Shown one piece after another: positions 22,050-33,987 of a DNA stretch of 64,000 bases. Each line of letters starts with the position of its first letter. Positions within the stretch are counted from its first letter, which is position 1. The stretch spans positions 44,653,511 through 44,717,510 of the forward strand of contig CM064424.1 in the NCBI GenBank assembly GCA_032690845.1, given 5' to 3'. The position numbers and the translations under genes were made by a program. The notes beneath the pieces are model-generated. The model was not told the DNA's origin. It searched no databases and saw nothing but the letters and a program-made list of their open reading frames with translations. Source of the stretch: Eleusine coracana subsp. coracana (taxonomy: Eukaryota > Streptophyta > Magnoliopsida > Poales > Poaceae).

Positions 22050-23525
22050 TCTTTTTTAAACGTACAAGGCTCATTTATCATTCATCTCTTGTGATCGATA
22101 TATAAATGTGTTTCATCGGTATAGTATGGGTTGGTCCCTTCCTAAAATACTATTTGTTGAAATGTATTTCTACATACGGTTGTCTTTGACAGCCGCCTAC
22201 TGTAGAAATGGTTCTATTTCTACAGGTAGTTTTTCTAAGAGAATGTGTGTAAAACATCTACAAGCAGTTTCTTATGAAAAACCTCATTTAGAAATGTCAT
22301 TATTGTGACAACAAGGCCAGAAGCAGTCCATCAGTGCTCATGTGGTTATCGTGGACCCTAGATGCCTCCCCCTGCTTATTGTGCATGGACAGAATGGCCG
22401 CAGAAATAAAAAGGTGTGTTGCATTGAAGTTCCATCACCTAATTTCGCTGTTATGTCATGTAGGCACACGTTGAAGAACCCCTAACCCAGCATAGAACAA
22501 CGAACGTGCCGAATGATCTGCATGCATCAAAACACGACAGCAAATCAGTCGCACTACTGGCGAAGAGGATGGAGAAGAGAAATCCCAAAGTGAAAAGGGA
22601 AAAATACCAAGCAACGAACGTGTCAGATCTGAAGAGGATCGATAATCATTACAGAATGGAGATGGAAAAGGGACAATACCAAGCGACGTGATGAGAAGTA
22701 GACAATGTCACATTCACATACGAAGAGAGTGACAGCGACGACGAACACCAAGCCCAGCGCCAGTCACATCATGGAGTGATTATGAAGCACCAGAACATCT
22801 CTAAAAATTTGTGTAGTTATCCATTCAATAAGATCCAGTCGCCATACCATTCCCATTTTTTACTTGGTCTTTCAACATCATTTTTACAGAGTAGACTAGC
22901 ATTATACTTCTTTAAAATGCTTTTAATTGGAGTGGCATATACTGGATATACTTGCGCCCAATGACACCTGTATGGAACAGAGAGAAGGGCAACACTGAAC
23001 TGCGATAGTAAAAATGAGAATTCCCAAATGACCAAACTTCATTTTGCCAAGGGTAATGCTTTATGTTGGCATTTAGATGCTCCATCAGTGTGGTATTTTG
23101 ACTGCTAGTGTCGACCTATATTTTAACATCTGTTTCTTTTACAAGTAGAAACTTAGCTAGCATATGAAACCTCTGGTCACATCATCTATGCTAAACAGGG
23201 ATCAATATTTAGTAGCTAAAACATTGTTAAATAAAGTTAAAAAAATCTTCCCACGAGCATCTGGTAAAAGTTTGATAACTTTTGCACATGTCCGGAGTGC
23301 CATCGGGTTTAATAAACTCATGATAATGCATGCAATTAATGAAATAATAACTTTTACTCTTCGGAACACACTTAGCTCAGGAAATTCGCATCATCATTTC
23401 CATTAGCTGTTCAACTTAAGCACATAATTTCCACTTATAAATTAATGACATTGTGCATTCCAAACAAGAGTCCAATATTTGTTAACAAAAGTTGCAGACG
23501 ATGAAGTGATGGGTTATCTTCCCCC
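22050..23525. other. 3' flank of the B3 gene, no gene recognised
   Basis: Mostly AT-rich. At 22160-22270 there are several copies of 'tttctaca'-type words in both orientations, probably another eroded transposon end. 'aataccaagc(a/g)acg' occurs twice (about 22605 and 22675). The polyadenylation region of the minus-strand B3 gene should lie just below 23526, but no single signal stands out. Confidence 0.35.
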
Positions 23526-26500
23526 CTAGATTTTAGATGGTGTGATGACAGCAAGCCAAAGGGTGGCTTCGACGATGTTGAAGGTGCAGATATCACCCAC
23601 TTTGATTTGGTTCTCCTGGTAGAACCTCCTCCAGCCTAAACCCGTAATATGGTGGCTGCTATTCTTGTATGGAGAAACAAGCACCTCCCAAGATGTGCTG
23701 CTATCCATTGAGGTCTTGAGCGTGATTCTGCACGCTTCCAAGATTCCGATTTTCTGGCAGAAGACCTTTGACAAATACTTGCAGAATAGCAATAACAATA
23801 TTCAACAACTGGATTTCTATATGTCATTGTGTGGACAATACATGTATGGCTGTTCATAAATAATAATAAATGCTACTAGTTCTGAATTCCTGTTCATTTG
23901 GACTTTGATAATATGTGTTTGTAGTGCATATAAAATACAATGTTCAACAAGAGCTGATACCATGACAAAAGAAGTACTAACATATATATATGTCACTTAC
24001 GATATGATAACATGTAGTCATACATGCATTATTATATTAAAGCATCAAATAAATGGAAACGATTAGTTCCTTTTCTCCAGTGAGAATTGTACTGTTGGCA
24101 TAATTCCATATTCATACTGCATATCGAAAAGAATTCATTCAATGGACTTTCTCAAATAAGTACCGAAATGATTGACCTTACAAGTCTATTTTCAATTGTG
24201 CTGGTGTTGATCTTCCTTTTTATCCAGGCAGATGGCTCAATCTGAATGACACATCTAGTCATTGAGCCTATTTTCCTCTTCTGTCTCTTGCTACATCTTG
24301 GCCTATCATCATTCCTCTTTCTCTTTCCACTAGAAGCTGATGGGATTCCCTGCTTGTTATGAACATACATTTTAGTGTTTGAGTTAATTTGAAAATGAAA
24401 GAGATTAATTAGTCCTCTAGAGTAATCAACTCACACAGCGTTCATTGCAATATTTGACAACCACATGCCACAGCTTGGTTTCAATGACATGGAACGTACA
24501 GGTGTCGCCTTCCTTGAGACTGTTATCGTTGCAGAATTTTGGCCAACTCTTTCCAAGAAGGTGGGTGCTTTTTTTACGTGGGTAACCATGCACCAGCCAA
24601 TATTTGGTACTGTCAATCGAGGTCTTGAGTACGATTGTGCAAGGTTCACACAACCCAATTGCGTCACAGAAAGTCATTGGTATTGACTGCAATAAAATAA
24701 CAATGACGTTTATTTACTAAAATCTCGACAATCTACTTCATAGATAGATACACAATGTATAAATATTGACTCCTAGATTTAAATTCTGATTTTGAGTTCA
24801 ATAGCAATCTGTAAATGGTATAAGCATGACAATAAATATTTTTATAGCATCAAATTCAGTTCTATCATATTACAATATTTCATCCAATTAAATAATGGGA
24901 AGCATATTATTGGTAATTGGGGCTTTTATATAAATAATCAAATGAATGAAGATGTCAGTCTGTATGCATAAGGAAATAAAAACAGTCGACTGGAGTTAAA
25001 AGCCATAACCGTAGAAACATTTCAGTCGATATTCTCGTGTTCAGTGTAAGATATTATTGACTTAATTAATAGGGACAATTGTACTTACAAGTTCCTTTTT
25101 GAGACTGTTGATGCTAATCACCTTCTCAATCCATGACGGCGACCTGACCTTATAAAAGGAACTGCTTCGTATAGATTTCTTCTTCGTAAAAGTCATGGAT
25201 ACTTTAGTTTCTTTCAGTTCATTGCTAATTACTGCAACATTCTTGCACTTACCATTCCAAGGAGAAGCATCCTTCACTTGTACCATATCCTGTAATTTGG
25301 GTACTTGATAAAACAAGAATTACATTAAATTTACTTCAGTATACATTACATATAACTCATGTAAAGATTAATAGAAAACTAGAAAAATTAAGAATATCAC
25401 TTACTTTGTTGGATTCTAGCATTCTTATGTTTGGGTGGTCTCTGAAATCCATTGGGCTCAAAAATATTCACTGTAAACTCCATGTTGCGCTCGTACTTCA
25501 ACACCAGAGTGTTACCTTTTGTGATTCCTTGCAATGAAAGAAATCCTGACCAGCCACCTGTGAAGACCACAGATGACTGATTCGTCTCAAGCTCAACTTG
25601 ACATACTTCACCAACAGGGCCAGTAAGTATGGCCATATTATGTTCTAGGTGCTCTTTGACAATGTATCGTTCCACAAATTCAGCTGGTATTAGCTGAAGA
25701 AATACATATAAAGAGTAAAGTCAGAAAATGAAAATGAAGAAATAAAGTGGAAACGATAGCTAAAACAGTGTCAAACCAGTTTCTCCATGAAATCTTGTGT
25801 GAGTCCACGGATGAACTTTGGTTTAAGAGGGCCAGTTATGGTGCTTGTGTTCGCTTCAACTGAACCAATATATTAGCCACAAATAAATAATCAGTTTGAA
25901 CTGAAACATAACTTCATTTTTTTGTACTCTAAACTTAAAATTAGAATGAAAACACTAAAATAAAAAAAAATGTGTCATGTATTATTATGAACTCTAAGTC
26001 TGATATATGTTGTCCTTGAAAACTTACTTATCCCAACAAATTTAACAAGTTTAAGCAACTCTCGATCTGTATTACATAGAGAGGGCTGCTAATGTGTCGG
26101 ATATTTGAATACATCATCATTGCAATTAGCTGCAGGATCAAATTGATGCCTTTTATATCTGATACAGTCAGTGTGGCCGAGCATGATGATGAAGAGGGTG
26201 GGGCGAGATACATTGTTTGCACCAGAAATATTTCTCCAATTTAAGCTTTGTACATCTGTTCAAAATAATCTATTTTCTAGTCAACAAAGAATAATATAGT
26301 AACATGTGTTTCCACGGATAGTTATAAAACCAAGATGTTTAAACTATTTGGCTGCTGGAAGTTAATAGATGGAATAGTTAATCAGTCCCTGTCTGACTGT
26401 CAACAAATGTGGAGATCAGCTGCACCTTCAGCTAATTTGAGTATTGGTGTAGATAGGCTACAATTAATCTATCTATCGGTGTTGACCATCAAACCAATAA

Positions 26501-29473
26501 ACACTGTTGAAATAGGGCATGTGGCTGCTTATGTGTCAGAAAATCTAAGTTTATCAGCATCATTATTGCCAATAATGATACACAAAGACGGTAGCAAAAT
26601 AATAAATATATATACTAGCAGGAAATATTTTCACCTAGCTTTGACCTAAATATGTACAACCTCGACATTGGCGCTTCAAAGTGCAGTGTCATTTCTTGCG
26701 CACTAAGTCCCAAAATTCACTATCCCCTGGACCTAATTTCTAATCCCCACAACCCAATGACGCCCATCTAGCTCAATCTACCACTAGCTGCCACCACCCA
26801 CCGCGAGTCAGCCATGTGACTGCCAAGCCCTGCCATCAGCCGTGGAGCACACACCACGAACTTGAACCCCACTGTCAAGTGCATCGACTGTAGCCTAACC
26901 GCTTAGACATTCATCACTCCTAAACCATCGTATTATCACGGTTTACCTCCCTAGTGCTCCTCCTCCCAATTCCGTCTACTACTACAATTTCAGCAACAAG
27001 AAAGGGAAGGCTAGGCCCAACTATGCAAGAAAAAAATGTTGGGAAGCCCTAATTATTTATTATGATCATCCTCCTCTTTCAAAGAGTCAGGTCAACATCA
27101 TCATCAAAAAGGGAAAATTGGGTTCTCGACACCGAAAAATCCCGGTTTTATATTTTACCATGAAAAGATTTTAGTACACTTTAATACCAAATAAAGTTCC
27201 TCCATTTAGAAGTATGCCACTATGTTTTGTTCCATCATAGTTTTGATGTTTCTTAGTTTTTTGGTGTGAACAGGTGAAGTGAAATGTCATTTTGCCCTTT
27301 GTTAGCTCCTTCGCGATGGGCATGCGACAGGCAGTGGCAGACCCAGGAATCCATCAAGACTCGGGCCAAGTTTCAACCAAAATCTATGCACATAAAAAAC
27401 AACTTAAAAAAAAGGGAGCAAAATTCTAAACGTCACACTTAAGGCTAGAAAATAAAGTACATAAATTAATGCTTATTTGGTTCATCTGAGCTTGAAGATT
27501 CTATGCCTTCATGGATAAAGTAAATAAAGTAAGTAAAATACACGATGCAAATTAACAAGACCAAATAGAAAATTACCAAAGTGATTTGCCTTCGGTAGTT
27601 GGGTTCAAGATTGCCTAGCACGATTTGTGATTTGCCCGTAGAGCCACGGGTGGGTGACAGGGACGAACCCAGGAAGTAAAGTCACCGATCGCTGTTGTGC
27701 CGGAACATCAGTGCTCCACGATCGACGTGCAGGTGATTGACACTCATCAGGGCCAAACGGGCGATGCGATCCGAAGGTCCTCAAGGGCAAGGAAGGTGGA
27801 GGAGGCGAACGAACAGAGACGAAACAACAAGATTTGACAAGAGTCGATTGCCTATCGCTTATTTGCTTGCACTTTGTCATCTGTTTGGTTGCTTTCATTG
27901 TTTTAATTAATGGGCCTGTGACAGACTCCTTTGATGGCTGGGCCGATTTTCTATTTTCTGCAGTGCTGGTCCTTTGTTAGCCGTGCCACGAGTGGGGCCA
28001 TGGCCTATGTGGCCCGACTGGTAGGCCCGCCCCTGGCGACAGGGGACATGCACGGTCATAAGAGCACAACGGAGGATGAGGCTGCATATGGAGGAGTTTC
28101 TCCTTGTTGACCGCAAGAGCTCTTGCGTTAGATGGTATGAGTTTGATGGCCACTAAATCGTGGTCATCCTCACTTGATGAGCTTCTTCCCAACAAAAACT
28201 GAGTTCATGACATACAAATTCAGCTTTTCCCTTTAAATGGAGCATGTTCCCCATAAGATAATGTGTTTGTCTAGTCCCCAACTGAGTTTTAGTCTTCATG
28301 TTTCAAGGCTCTTATTACATCTGAATCGACTTGTTGCCACATAATTTGAAGCTCATTGCTGATTGCTTGAGCCTCTCAAGTTCTCATATCACTGGTCTGC
28401 AATTTCAAACGACAGGAAAGTCCAAAGAAAGCTAGCCTAAGACAAGCAGAAGAACGGAAATGGATGCAAAAAGACCAGTTCTAGGACCTCAAAGAGGGGC
28501 CTCATACCACTCAGCTTTTAGTGGGAGTGAGGAATGTTGACCTTGAGGGAGAAAATGGGGGATGACAGGATGGGGAGCTGTGGCGCAAGAGAGAGAATGG
28601 GAGATGAGGGAGGAGGTTTGGCCAGTAGTAATGATTCTTGTGGTGGGAGATGGTGGGAGGAGAGGTCTCTGGACATGGTTCTACGGGATGGAATGGAGGA
28701 AGGAAACACTGCTCACGGCCGGGGATTGAAGAAGAGAAACTCACAGAGTAGTAAAATTTTAAACGGATGAACTTTTGGTGATATTAAAGTGTACTCGGAC
28801 ATTTCAGTGGCAAATATATCTAGAACTAGCATTTTGTGAATGTGAAGCATTTCTAAAATTGCAGCACCTCCAAATGGAAGCATACTACCCCAAAAAAATA
28901 ATTTCGGACAGACAGGTAGGAAAAAGAAAATCCTAAGGCAAGAAGCGAGAGCGTTCACACTTTCTATTGAAGAGTTAGGGGTTGATCACGAAAGGGAGTT
29001 AAAAGGATGATATCCAACCATGATTTGGGCGTAGAATCGAGCTTTACGCTTTTACCTTCAGCAGGTGGAGTGCCTAGCACCCTGAAGCAGCAGCTCCGGT
29101 CGAACCCCTTGATGGTGAGCAATCCTTGGCCATGGTGCCGGAGGACCAGGAACCAGCCCTCGCCGGCGCCGGACGCGGCGGCGACCTCCGGCCACCCGCG
29201 CCCCAAGAAGGCGCCGTCGCCGTCCTTCTCGACCTCAACGGGCCAGATCCCGGCAGGTGGGCCCAACCCAAAGACACGGATATTGCTGGAGCCCATCTCT
29301 TGGACAAGCTCGTCGGGGACGCGCTGCACAAGGCGATCATCAGAGATCCCTCAGTTCTCAGATCGACGAAGCGCGAGCAAGGGAGTCGTTCTTACCAGCT
29401 GGTCGAAGGAGAAGGGAAGGAGCAGCCGATGATCCTTGATCTTCGCGGCGCCGTGCTCGCCGGACGAGGCCAT
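23526..29473 (-). CDS. REM-type B3 domain protein, eight exons, four B3 domains
   Basis: Minus-strand exons: 29473-29396, 29323-29056, 25859-25777, 25693-25405, 25303-25089, 24686-24435, 24349-24182, 23777-23526 (stop). All junctions are GT-AG and phases agree, giving 1605 nt and 534 residues. B3 domains lie at about 18-110 ('LLLPFSFDQL', 'LGRGWPEVAA', 'GWFLVLRHHG'), 128-228 ('KPKFIRGLTQDFMEKL', 'FTGGWSGFLS', 'LVLKYERN'), 290-392 ('TFCDAIGLCEPCTIVLKTS', 'LKEGDTCTFHV') and 435-532 ('FCQKIGILEACRITLKTSM', 'IKVGDICTFNIVE'). A basic nuclear-localisation stretch (KRKR, KRQKRK) spans 404-421. B3 domains bind DNA, so a nuclear transcription factor of the REM class is likely; target genes are unknown. 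The ATG at 29473 (GCCATGGCC) fits the family start 'MASS'; an in-frame ATG lies at 29503. Intron 2 is 3.2 kb and hosts a hAT element. The last acceptor (CAAG) is suboptimal. Confidence 0.85.
27332..28035. mobile_element. Non-autonomous hAT-like element in B3 intron 2
   Basis: This 704-bp insertion is flanked by a perfect 8-bp direct repeat GCGACAGG (27324-27331 and 28036-28043). The ends are an imperfect inverted repeat: CAGTGGCAGACCC at the left and, on the minus strand, CAGGGGCGGGCCT at the right. The 8-bp duplication with short CAG..CTG inverted ends identifies hAT-type transposition. No transposase is encoded, and the 97-codon frame inside lacks recognisable domains. The element lies entirely within the large intron, so it should be spliced out. 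Confidence 0.8.
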
Positions 29474-29503
29474 GGCCGATGAGGCGATGAGGTTCGGGCT
29501 CAT

Positions 29504-29850
29504 CGAGTGGTTTCGTGCCTCGGTATACTGCCTAGTGGAAACCAAACAGTGGGAAGCACGCAGCAGGCAAGGATCTCGGGTCTACGATGATTCCGTTTTA
29601 GGTCAAGTCTATCTACAGCATCTCGGTCGTGAGAGTTTGCAACCACAGTCCCGCCAGCGGCCTGGGCCCAGGCCCAGGTTACATTTAGTCACATTCCGAC
29701 TTGAGAGTTTGACCGTTAGTGCATATCAGCTGCACGTTATCGTACATTCTGAGCACTGTCAGAGGAGCTTCTTCCGAACATTAGTATTCATAACTTCCCA
29801 TAAGATGCTTTTAGAGCATCGCCAGTAGATTTCCTATACCATTTCCCATA
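29504..29850 (-). promoter_or_regulatory. Proximal promoter / 5' UTR of the B3 gene
   Basis: Upstream DNA of the minus-strand B3 gene, from its first possible ATG to the CACTA element. It contains a GGGCCCAGGCCCAGG direct repeat at about 29665-29680 (GGCCCA-type elements are common in plant promoters). There is no clear TATA box; TATAC at about 29525 is a weak candidate. The transcription start is unknown. Confidence 0.35.
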
Positions 29851-30215
29851 CACTACCACAAAAAAGTCTATAGTGGCATTGTAAAAAAGCCCATAGCAGC
29901 GTTTTTGAAGAAATCCACCGCTACAGTGGCCCTCTAATTTTTAGCGATGGCTCACAATATGATCCGTCTTTAAAAATCAAATTTTAGAGAAGGACCATAT
30001 TGTAGGCCGCCACTAAAAATGCCCCCTCTTTTTAGCGACGGCTCACAATATGAGCCCCAGCTAAAGTTTTATTTTTGAAGTAGGTTTACAACTTGGCCTG
30101 CCATTAAACATTGTGGCCCATTTACCCCAAACCTTAACTCTCTCCAATAAATATCATGTCTCCTCACCCCCCTCTCTCTCATTCACTCCTAGCGGCAACC
30201 CCTCCCTCCCTCCCT

Positions 30216-30259
<44 letters not shown>

Positions 30260-30855
30260 AATCCACTAGCCACCACCTAGAGAGCGGGCAGGTGACGGCG
30301 GCAGGTCGCAGGCGCAGGCACACAGGGGTCCTTTCCGGACTGTGGGCGGGCAATGGAGAGGGCTCGCAGGCGGGGGGGGGGGGGGGTCCTTTTTGGAGCG
30401 TGGGTGGGCGACGATAACGGCTTGCGGGTAGGCGACGATGGCGGCTTGCAGGCGTGGGTGCACAGGGTCCTTCCTCAAGATTGGACGGGTGGTGGCGGCG
30501 GTGGCTTGCAGCCATGGGATACGGTGCATGGGGGTCGTCTCGAGCTTGGACTAGCAACAACGGAGGCGGCTTGCAGGCACAGATCCAGTCACCCGAGGAT
30601 CCGATCGGCTTTGCGGGCGCAAATCTAGTCAACCGTGGATACGACCGCTGCCATGCGGCAATGCGTGGGTTGGCGGCTAGGGTTTCATATTACTACCCGC
30701 TGCTACAATAGGATATTTAGTGGCGGTTTGTTTTGCTTCTAGATGAACCACCACAACAAAGCGTGTTTTTGGCTGTGAAAGTATAATGGCGGGTTGGTTG
30801 ACCTGCCGCTAGAGTTCGTTTTTACCCGCCTCTATAGGCATCTTTTGTGGTAGTG
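29851..30855 (+). mobile_element. Short non-autonomous CACTA element, family A, copy 2
   Basis: 1005 bp. The left end is CACTACCACAAAAAAGTCTA and the right end, on the minus strand, is CACTACCACAAAAGATGCCT followed by ATAGAGGCGGG. Flanks are ATA (29848-29850) and ATA (30856-30858), a perfect 3-bp target duplication. Near the left end 'agcgatggctcacaatatga' is tandemly repeated (29943 and 30038). The interior has a CCCT/CT microsatellite (30201-30256) and a G15 run (30372-30386). It shares layout and sequence with 21066-22046 but in the opposite orientation. It sits 378 bp upstream of the B3 start codon. No transposase. Confidence 0.85.
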
Positions 30856-30858
30856 ATA

Positions 30859-31990
30859 CCTATTTTTTTTTTAGAAAAACAGCCAATATAAGAGATTAAG
30901 GTGCCCAATCAAATAGCGTATCCCATCCCCTTTTCCTTAACATTCTTAAATAGCTGCTTAAATTCTCTTCATTATTATTTCTCAAATATGCCATACGACA
31001 GCCACATGCCTATCCCTCGGCGGTCTCCACCCCGACCTATCATGCCTCCACTGCATGTCCCCTGTAACCGACCCCCCCCCCCCTCTTATGTCTTCCCGAA
31101 ACTTCTCCTCGTCATCGTCATCATGCCATGGTTGATTCTTTGTTGGGGCCTGAGGTCATCGGCATACGCAAGCTCCACTACTACCCCGACTTGCATAGTT
31201 CAACTTTGTGGAGCTTGTTGTATCAGAAGTTCGACCTTCTGTCCCTCCCGGTGTAAGCAAAGGTTCAGCTACTGCCGTGTCTCTACTTCAACCTTTGTCC
31301 CTCTGCCGCTCTACTACTGCCCTGACGTGGTTCAGCTGTTGCCGGCTTTGGAGGCTACTGAGCCTCCCACGCCCTGTTCCCACCCTGGCCAAGCCTCCCC
31401 ATCACCCTGATATAGCCGCCACGACCACAATGTGTTGTTACCATGGCAGTGAGGTACCAAGCTCCACCATCATCGAGGAGGCAAGGGAAACGGCAATGCG
31501 CAAAAAAAAGAAGAAGAAGATCGGATGTGGTAGTTTGATTCATTTCACAAATCTTAACAAATATAAGGGAGAGACTTGTCATAAATCTGCTGTGACATAT
31601 AGGGGTGATATACAAAACTGGATATAAGACATTGCTTGTGATAGGTTATAATGCATCAAATTTAAGATACTACAATACATGCTTTTCGTTTTATTAATTA
31701 GCAAATATGCAGGAGAACTACAAGACCCCTGCCGCGCGTGAATGCATGTGTTTCACACTGTTGTCTTACACGTCTACATATACTACCTTTGTTATCATAT
31801 ATATAACGCCTACAGATTTTATGAATTGTCATCTATCTCTTTGATGAGCTGCTCATGTGAGGCTGACTGCTCGGATGCTGCTGGATACTCATTAATCGTA
31901 CATAATGTTGCTCGCTTAAAATCTAGCCAACATGCCTAAACATACATCACTTTGACGAGGTTGAGGAAACAGATGTGTGATATTGGCCTA
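30859..31990. other. Unassigned spacer
   Basis: C-rich at 31010-31400, where long frames exist on both strands (for example a 169-codon plus-strand frame from 30901), but none has a recognisable motif, and a C12 run at about 31072-31083 inflates them. AT-rich from 31530 onward. No supported gene. Confidence 0.35.
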
Positions 31991-32202
31991 CTCCCTCTGT
32001 CCCATATTACTTATCATTCTATACTCCATCAGTTTTCCCAATTCACTTGTCATCCTCGTATCCCAATGCATTTTTTTTTCTCTTCCCAATATATCTCTAT
32101 CTCGATCTCTCTCCTTTTCATTTTCTATGTACCTATCTTTTTTACTTCTCCTTAATCTCTACCTACGAATCCAAAATGACAAGTAATATGGGACAGAGGT
32201 AG
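31991..32202. mobile_element. Stowaway-like MITE (Tc1/mariner)
   Basis: A 212-bp element with terminal inverted repeats CTCCCTCTGTCCCATATTAC (left) and, on the minus strand, CTACCTCTGTCCCATATTAC (right), flanked by TA dinucleotides (31989-31990 and 32203-32204). CTCCCTCYGTCCC ends with TA duplication are diagnostic of grass Stowaway MITEs. The interior is AT-rich and non-coding. Confidence 0.88.
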
Positions 32203-32812
32203 TATCTTTTTTACCTTTTCTCATATTTTATATATATTTAATATGTATCAATGTGATATATTTTACTACAAGCGTTAGCCCAAACTATCACACAAGTCCC
32301 TTCTCATGATAACAACAAAATGATAGATCTATAGATATAGGACTATATTACTAGCCTGCTCAATTGTGCATAATTAAGTTCACCTCTTTTTGAGGAATCT
32401 AGAATAGGCAATTTACTTCAACTAAAGAAATCTCAAACAAAAAAACATAGATATGCATACTCATCTATCTGAATTTGTGGAAACAAACAAAATTTATGTG
32501 GTTCCGCACAACTTTCATCTATTTCTTATGTGAATGAACTGGACATATAGCTATATGCAACGAGCTTGAAGGTTCTCTGGATTTGTTCCAGAATGGAAGT
32601 TATATAAGACATTCAGTAAATCATTATAAAATTTGCTGAAGGATGCTCAATTTTTGAACTCAAGGGAACGATTTAGGAATATTATAACTCAACTGAATTA
32701 GGACATAATTCACACAGTACATCACTGAAGCCTTCGCACACATTCACAGTGCAACAAGTCGATTTTCTGATAAACTTCTACATTCCATGACAACATTCTG
32801 TGACATTTATGA

Positions 32813-32998
32813 CTAATGAGCTATATAGTCATAGTTTATCCACGAGTGGTTAAAACTAGCCAGTGTGGTTTCAACAACTTCGAACATGCAGATGTCCCCT
32901 TCTGCGAGCCTGTTATCTTTGCACAACATCCACAGTCCTGCAGAAGCTTGTAGCCTTGTAGGTGCTGTTGATGTTTTTCTTGAACAGCATCCTACCAT
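32813..32998 (-). pseudogene. B3 domain exon relic 1
   Basis: On the minus strand the peptide 'LWMLCKDNRLAEGDICMFEV' followed by VETTL matches the C-terminal half of a B3 domain and parallels exons 24686-24435 and 23777-23526 of the intact gene ('FCNDNSLKEGDTCTFHV'). The front of the domain is scrambled, and I could find neither a complete exon nor neighbouring exons. It is most likely a decayed tandem duplicate of the nearby B3 gene, on the same strand. Confidence 0.65.
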
Positions 32999-33504
32999 GA
33001 TTTTTCATCGTGATGGAACCTTAATGCTTGATACTGAATTCTTATTCATTTCTGTTTGATTATATTAATGAGCATAGACACACGCTAAATGTTTTACATT
33101 GGCTTATACTTCGTAAAAAAGCAAGTTAACATATATAGATGTATTATTGTCATTTAAAAGTGAAAGGTCACCAGCACAATTACAAAAATATCAGATGTCA
33201 TGCTATATTCTGTCATATCATCAGTTCAAGTTCTTCCTGATTCAGTAGGCAAATGATTACACTTCTACAAGATTATGGTTTTGTAGTGAGCAGGTGGTAT
33301 ATATTACTGTTCCAATATAGTGGACAACTCTCATCGACAGATTTTGTGTGAGCCATGAGCCAGGTATTTTCTGTTGCTCTTGTTTATCCGTTACCGTCGA
33401 TGTTGCATAAGATAAAGGGAATATTTTCTTCAGCATCTGAGGTCCATTTGATATATTTTCAACAAGTTCAAAAATGTAAAAAAATATTTGTATTTATGTT
33501 ATTG

Positions 33505-33745
33505 ATATGCCACAGCTAGGGTTTTGACAATGTTAAAGGTACAAACATCGGCTTCCTTAAGACTGTTGTCTTGGCAGAAGATCTTTCAACCATACCCAAG
33601 GTTGTGAACATGTTTGTACGCTAGAATATGCACCTTACAAGACTTGGTGCTGTCCATTTCAGCATTGAGTGTGATTGTGCAAAACATATCTGAATCCCAA
33701 TACATATGCGTAAAATTGGTAACAAAGACTGCAAACGTTTTGGTG
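33505..33745 (-). pseudogene. B3 domain exon relic 2, with in-frame stop
   Basis: On the minus strand, after an acceptor-like 'gtttgcag', the frame reads 'YWDSDMFCTITLNAEMDSTK', then 'YKHVHNLGYG', a TGA, and continues 'KIFCQDNSLKEADVCTFNIV' followed by KTL. The whole exon-type unit of the B3 domain is recognisable. The stop replaces the conserved Trp (TGG to TGA) of the 'GW' motif. Same orientation as relic 1 and the intact gene. Confidence 0.75.
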
Positions 33746-33987
33746 GCATTGATTATACAAAAGACTTTAGGAATGACAAATTCAAATATAATTAGTATCA
33801 ATTATTACTAACGCTAGTCATTTCTGAATTCCATATGATTAGAGACACTCTAATTGAAAGTATTTTTTATTCTTCATGTGAGATATTGTAATAAAGTAAC
33901 TATGTAGTAACTAACGTAAAGTCAAAAGTGATAATTAATATGCTAAAAGTTAATTGGAATGTCTGGAATACATTAATTTCAGACTAA

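Noticed and set aside
26028..26092. An additional B3 gene exon ('LLKLVKFVGI')
   Set aside because: Exon 2 (ending 29056) joins the exon starting 25859 in perfect phase without it, and the peptide does not resemble the family. Left out of the model.
30353..30711. Gly/Arg-rich frames in CACTA copy 2 as a captured gene
   Set aside because: Driven by a G15 run and repeated 'gcttgcagg' words. No recognisable domain; not kept as a gene.
21066..30855. One macrotransposon carrying the B3 gene between the outer ends of the two CACTA copies
   Set aside because: Each copy has its own 3-bp duplication (ATT and ATA) and the outer flanks do not match, so two independent insertions fit better.
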